In this document: positions 63,516 to 64,000 of the stretch, one piece after another | Position numbering within the stretch: the first letter of the stretch is position 1 | Layout: each line of letters opens with the position of its first letter | NCBI GenBank assembly: GCA_026261815.1 | Contig: JAMPIT010000174.1 | Span: forward strand, 16,368,001-16,432,000 | Source of the DNA: Monarcha castaneiventris obscurior | Taxonomy: Eukaryota; Chordata; Aves; Passeriformes; Monarchidae | DNA length: 64,000 nucleotides | Reading direction: 5' to 3' | Program-made: the position numbers and the translations under genes | Notes under the pieces: model-generated | What the model was told of the DNA's origin: nothing | The model's database searches: none | Seen by the model: only the letters and a program-made list of their open reading frames with translations

Positions 63516-64000
63516 TTGTTTGATCTACCACTGAGTACCCAATGAGACAGAGCAGAATGTGCTTTCCCAGCTCCTGTTCAAAACCTTTCCTTTTTTTTCA
63601 AAAAGCAGCCAGGATCATAAGGACCCTGCTGTACCTTTGCACTTATCCCAGTCCCGAATTGTCCTCAACACCAGTTTGGCCATGGCTGCCTGAGACCCAA
63701 AGGGACCCATCCCACATGGAAGCCCAAAATCACGCAGGAGCAGCAGCTGGGCTGCGATTCGAGGGACAGGGAGCACACAGCGGACAGTGGGGTTACACTA
63801 ACATGCAGTCCATTTATTTTTGAGGGTTTTTTTCCTTTGTTCTGTGATTTATCTTTTTTTTTTTTTATCAAGCCACTGCAAACATTGCTTTGGCTGTCAG
63901 CATGAGCGCAGAGACAGACATTCCCGTACCCGTGGTAACTATGCAATAAATATCATCCAAGCAAATGTTAAGAAAAATTAATAAAGAAAGAAAAATATTC

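Larger units (their letters stand above)
61201..64000. other. Unique DNA to the end of the window
   Basis: Contains the two copies of a ~60-bp repeat (61.54 and 63.45 kb), an A/C-rich CAAA-type zone at about 61619-61690, and the AT-rich candidate element at 62.2-62.4 kb. No exon-like frame was recognised; the longest is 96 codons. Confidence 0.5.

Noticed and set aside
1..64000. CRISPR arrays, phage, defence islands, operons or riboswitches
   Set aside because: No regularly spaced repeats, no dense long coding frames and no ribosome-binding context; the sequence is vertebrate non-coding DNA.

Overview
The window looks like non-coding vertebrate DNA, and specifically bird DNA. I base this on repeated 3' ends of CR1 retrotransposons in several sequence variants and on both strands, and on a solo long terminal repeat that resembles a family common in bird genomes (I recall it as the zebra-finch TguLTR5/ERVL type). 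The scattered, heavily worn fragments of an old amniote palindromic repeat, the low CpG content and the many short microsatellites fit the same picture. I found no convincing protein-coding exon, no rRNA or tRNA gene, no operon, no CRISPR array and no prokaryotic signal. The longest open frames (208 and 166 codons) look like chance frames in GC-richer pockets or readings of microsatellites. The best overall description is a gene-poor intergenic or long intronic stretch of a bird chromosome.

Layout. 0-7 kb: a 600-bp solo LTR with TG...CA ends and a perfect 5-bp target duplication, then unique DNA with one palindromic repeat near 5.5 kb. 7-15.5 kb: three CR1 tails (7.1, 9.1-9.5 and 13.1-13.4 kb); the second carries a 50-bp foldback insert. 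15.5-34 kb: a long low-repeat stretch with GC-richer pockets and a few ancient repeat fragments. 34.3-35.7 kb: the main mobile-element locus. A plus-strand fragment of CR1 reverse transcriptase lies directly beside a minus-strand CR1 3' portion, and the two fragments break at about the same point in the element. The minus-strand copy also carries a small nested CR1 tail. 39 kb: a purine tract of about 330 bp ending in 37 GAGAA units. 40.8-41.2 kb: a small CpG-rich patch and a perfect AAT/ATT hairpin. 46.9-50.7 kb: three more CR1 tails. 52.6 kb: a purine 11-mer tandem repeat. 54-59 kb: AT-rich unique DNA with clusters of homeodomain-like and octamer motifs. 60.8-61.2 kb: another CR1. 61.5 and 63.5 kb: two copies of a repeat of about 60 bp that I cannot assign to a family.

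No genes act together here. What can be read is insertion history (LTR recombination, CR1 insertion, nesting, probable inversion, a foldback insert), simple-sequence expansion, and a few AT-rich stretches that could be conserved regulatory elements. Conservation cannot be judged from one sequence, so those stretches are low-confidence candidates. I did not find a previously undescribed functional system; the most unusual items are the foldback insert in CR1 and the split, inverted CR1.
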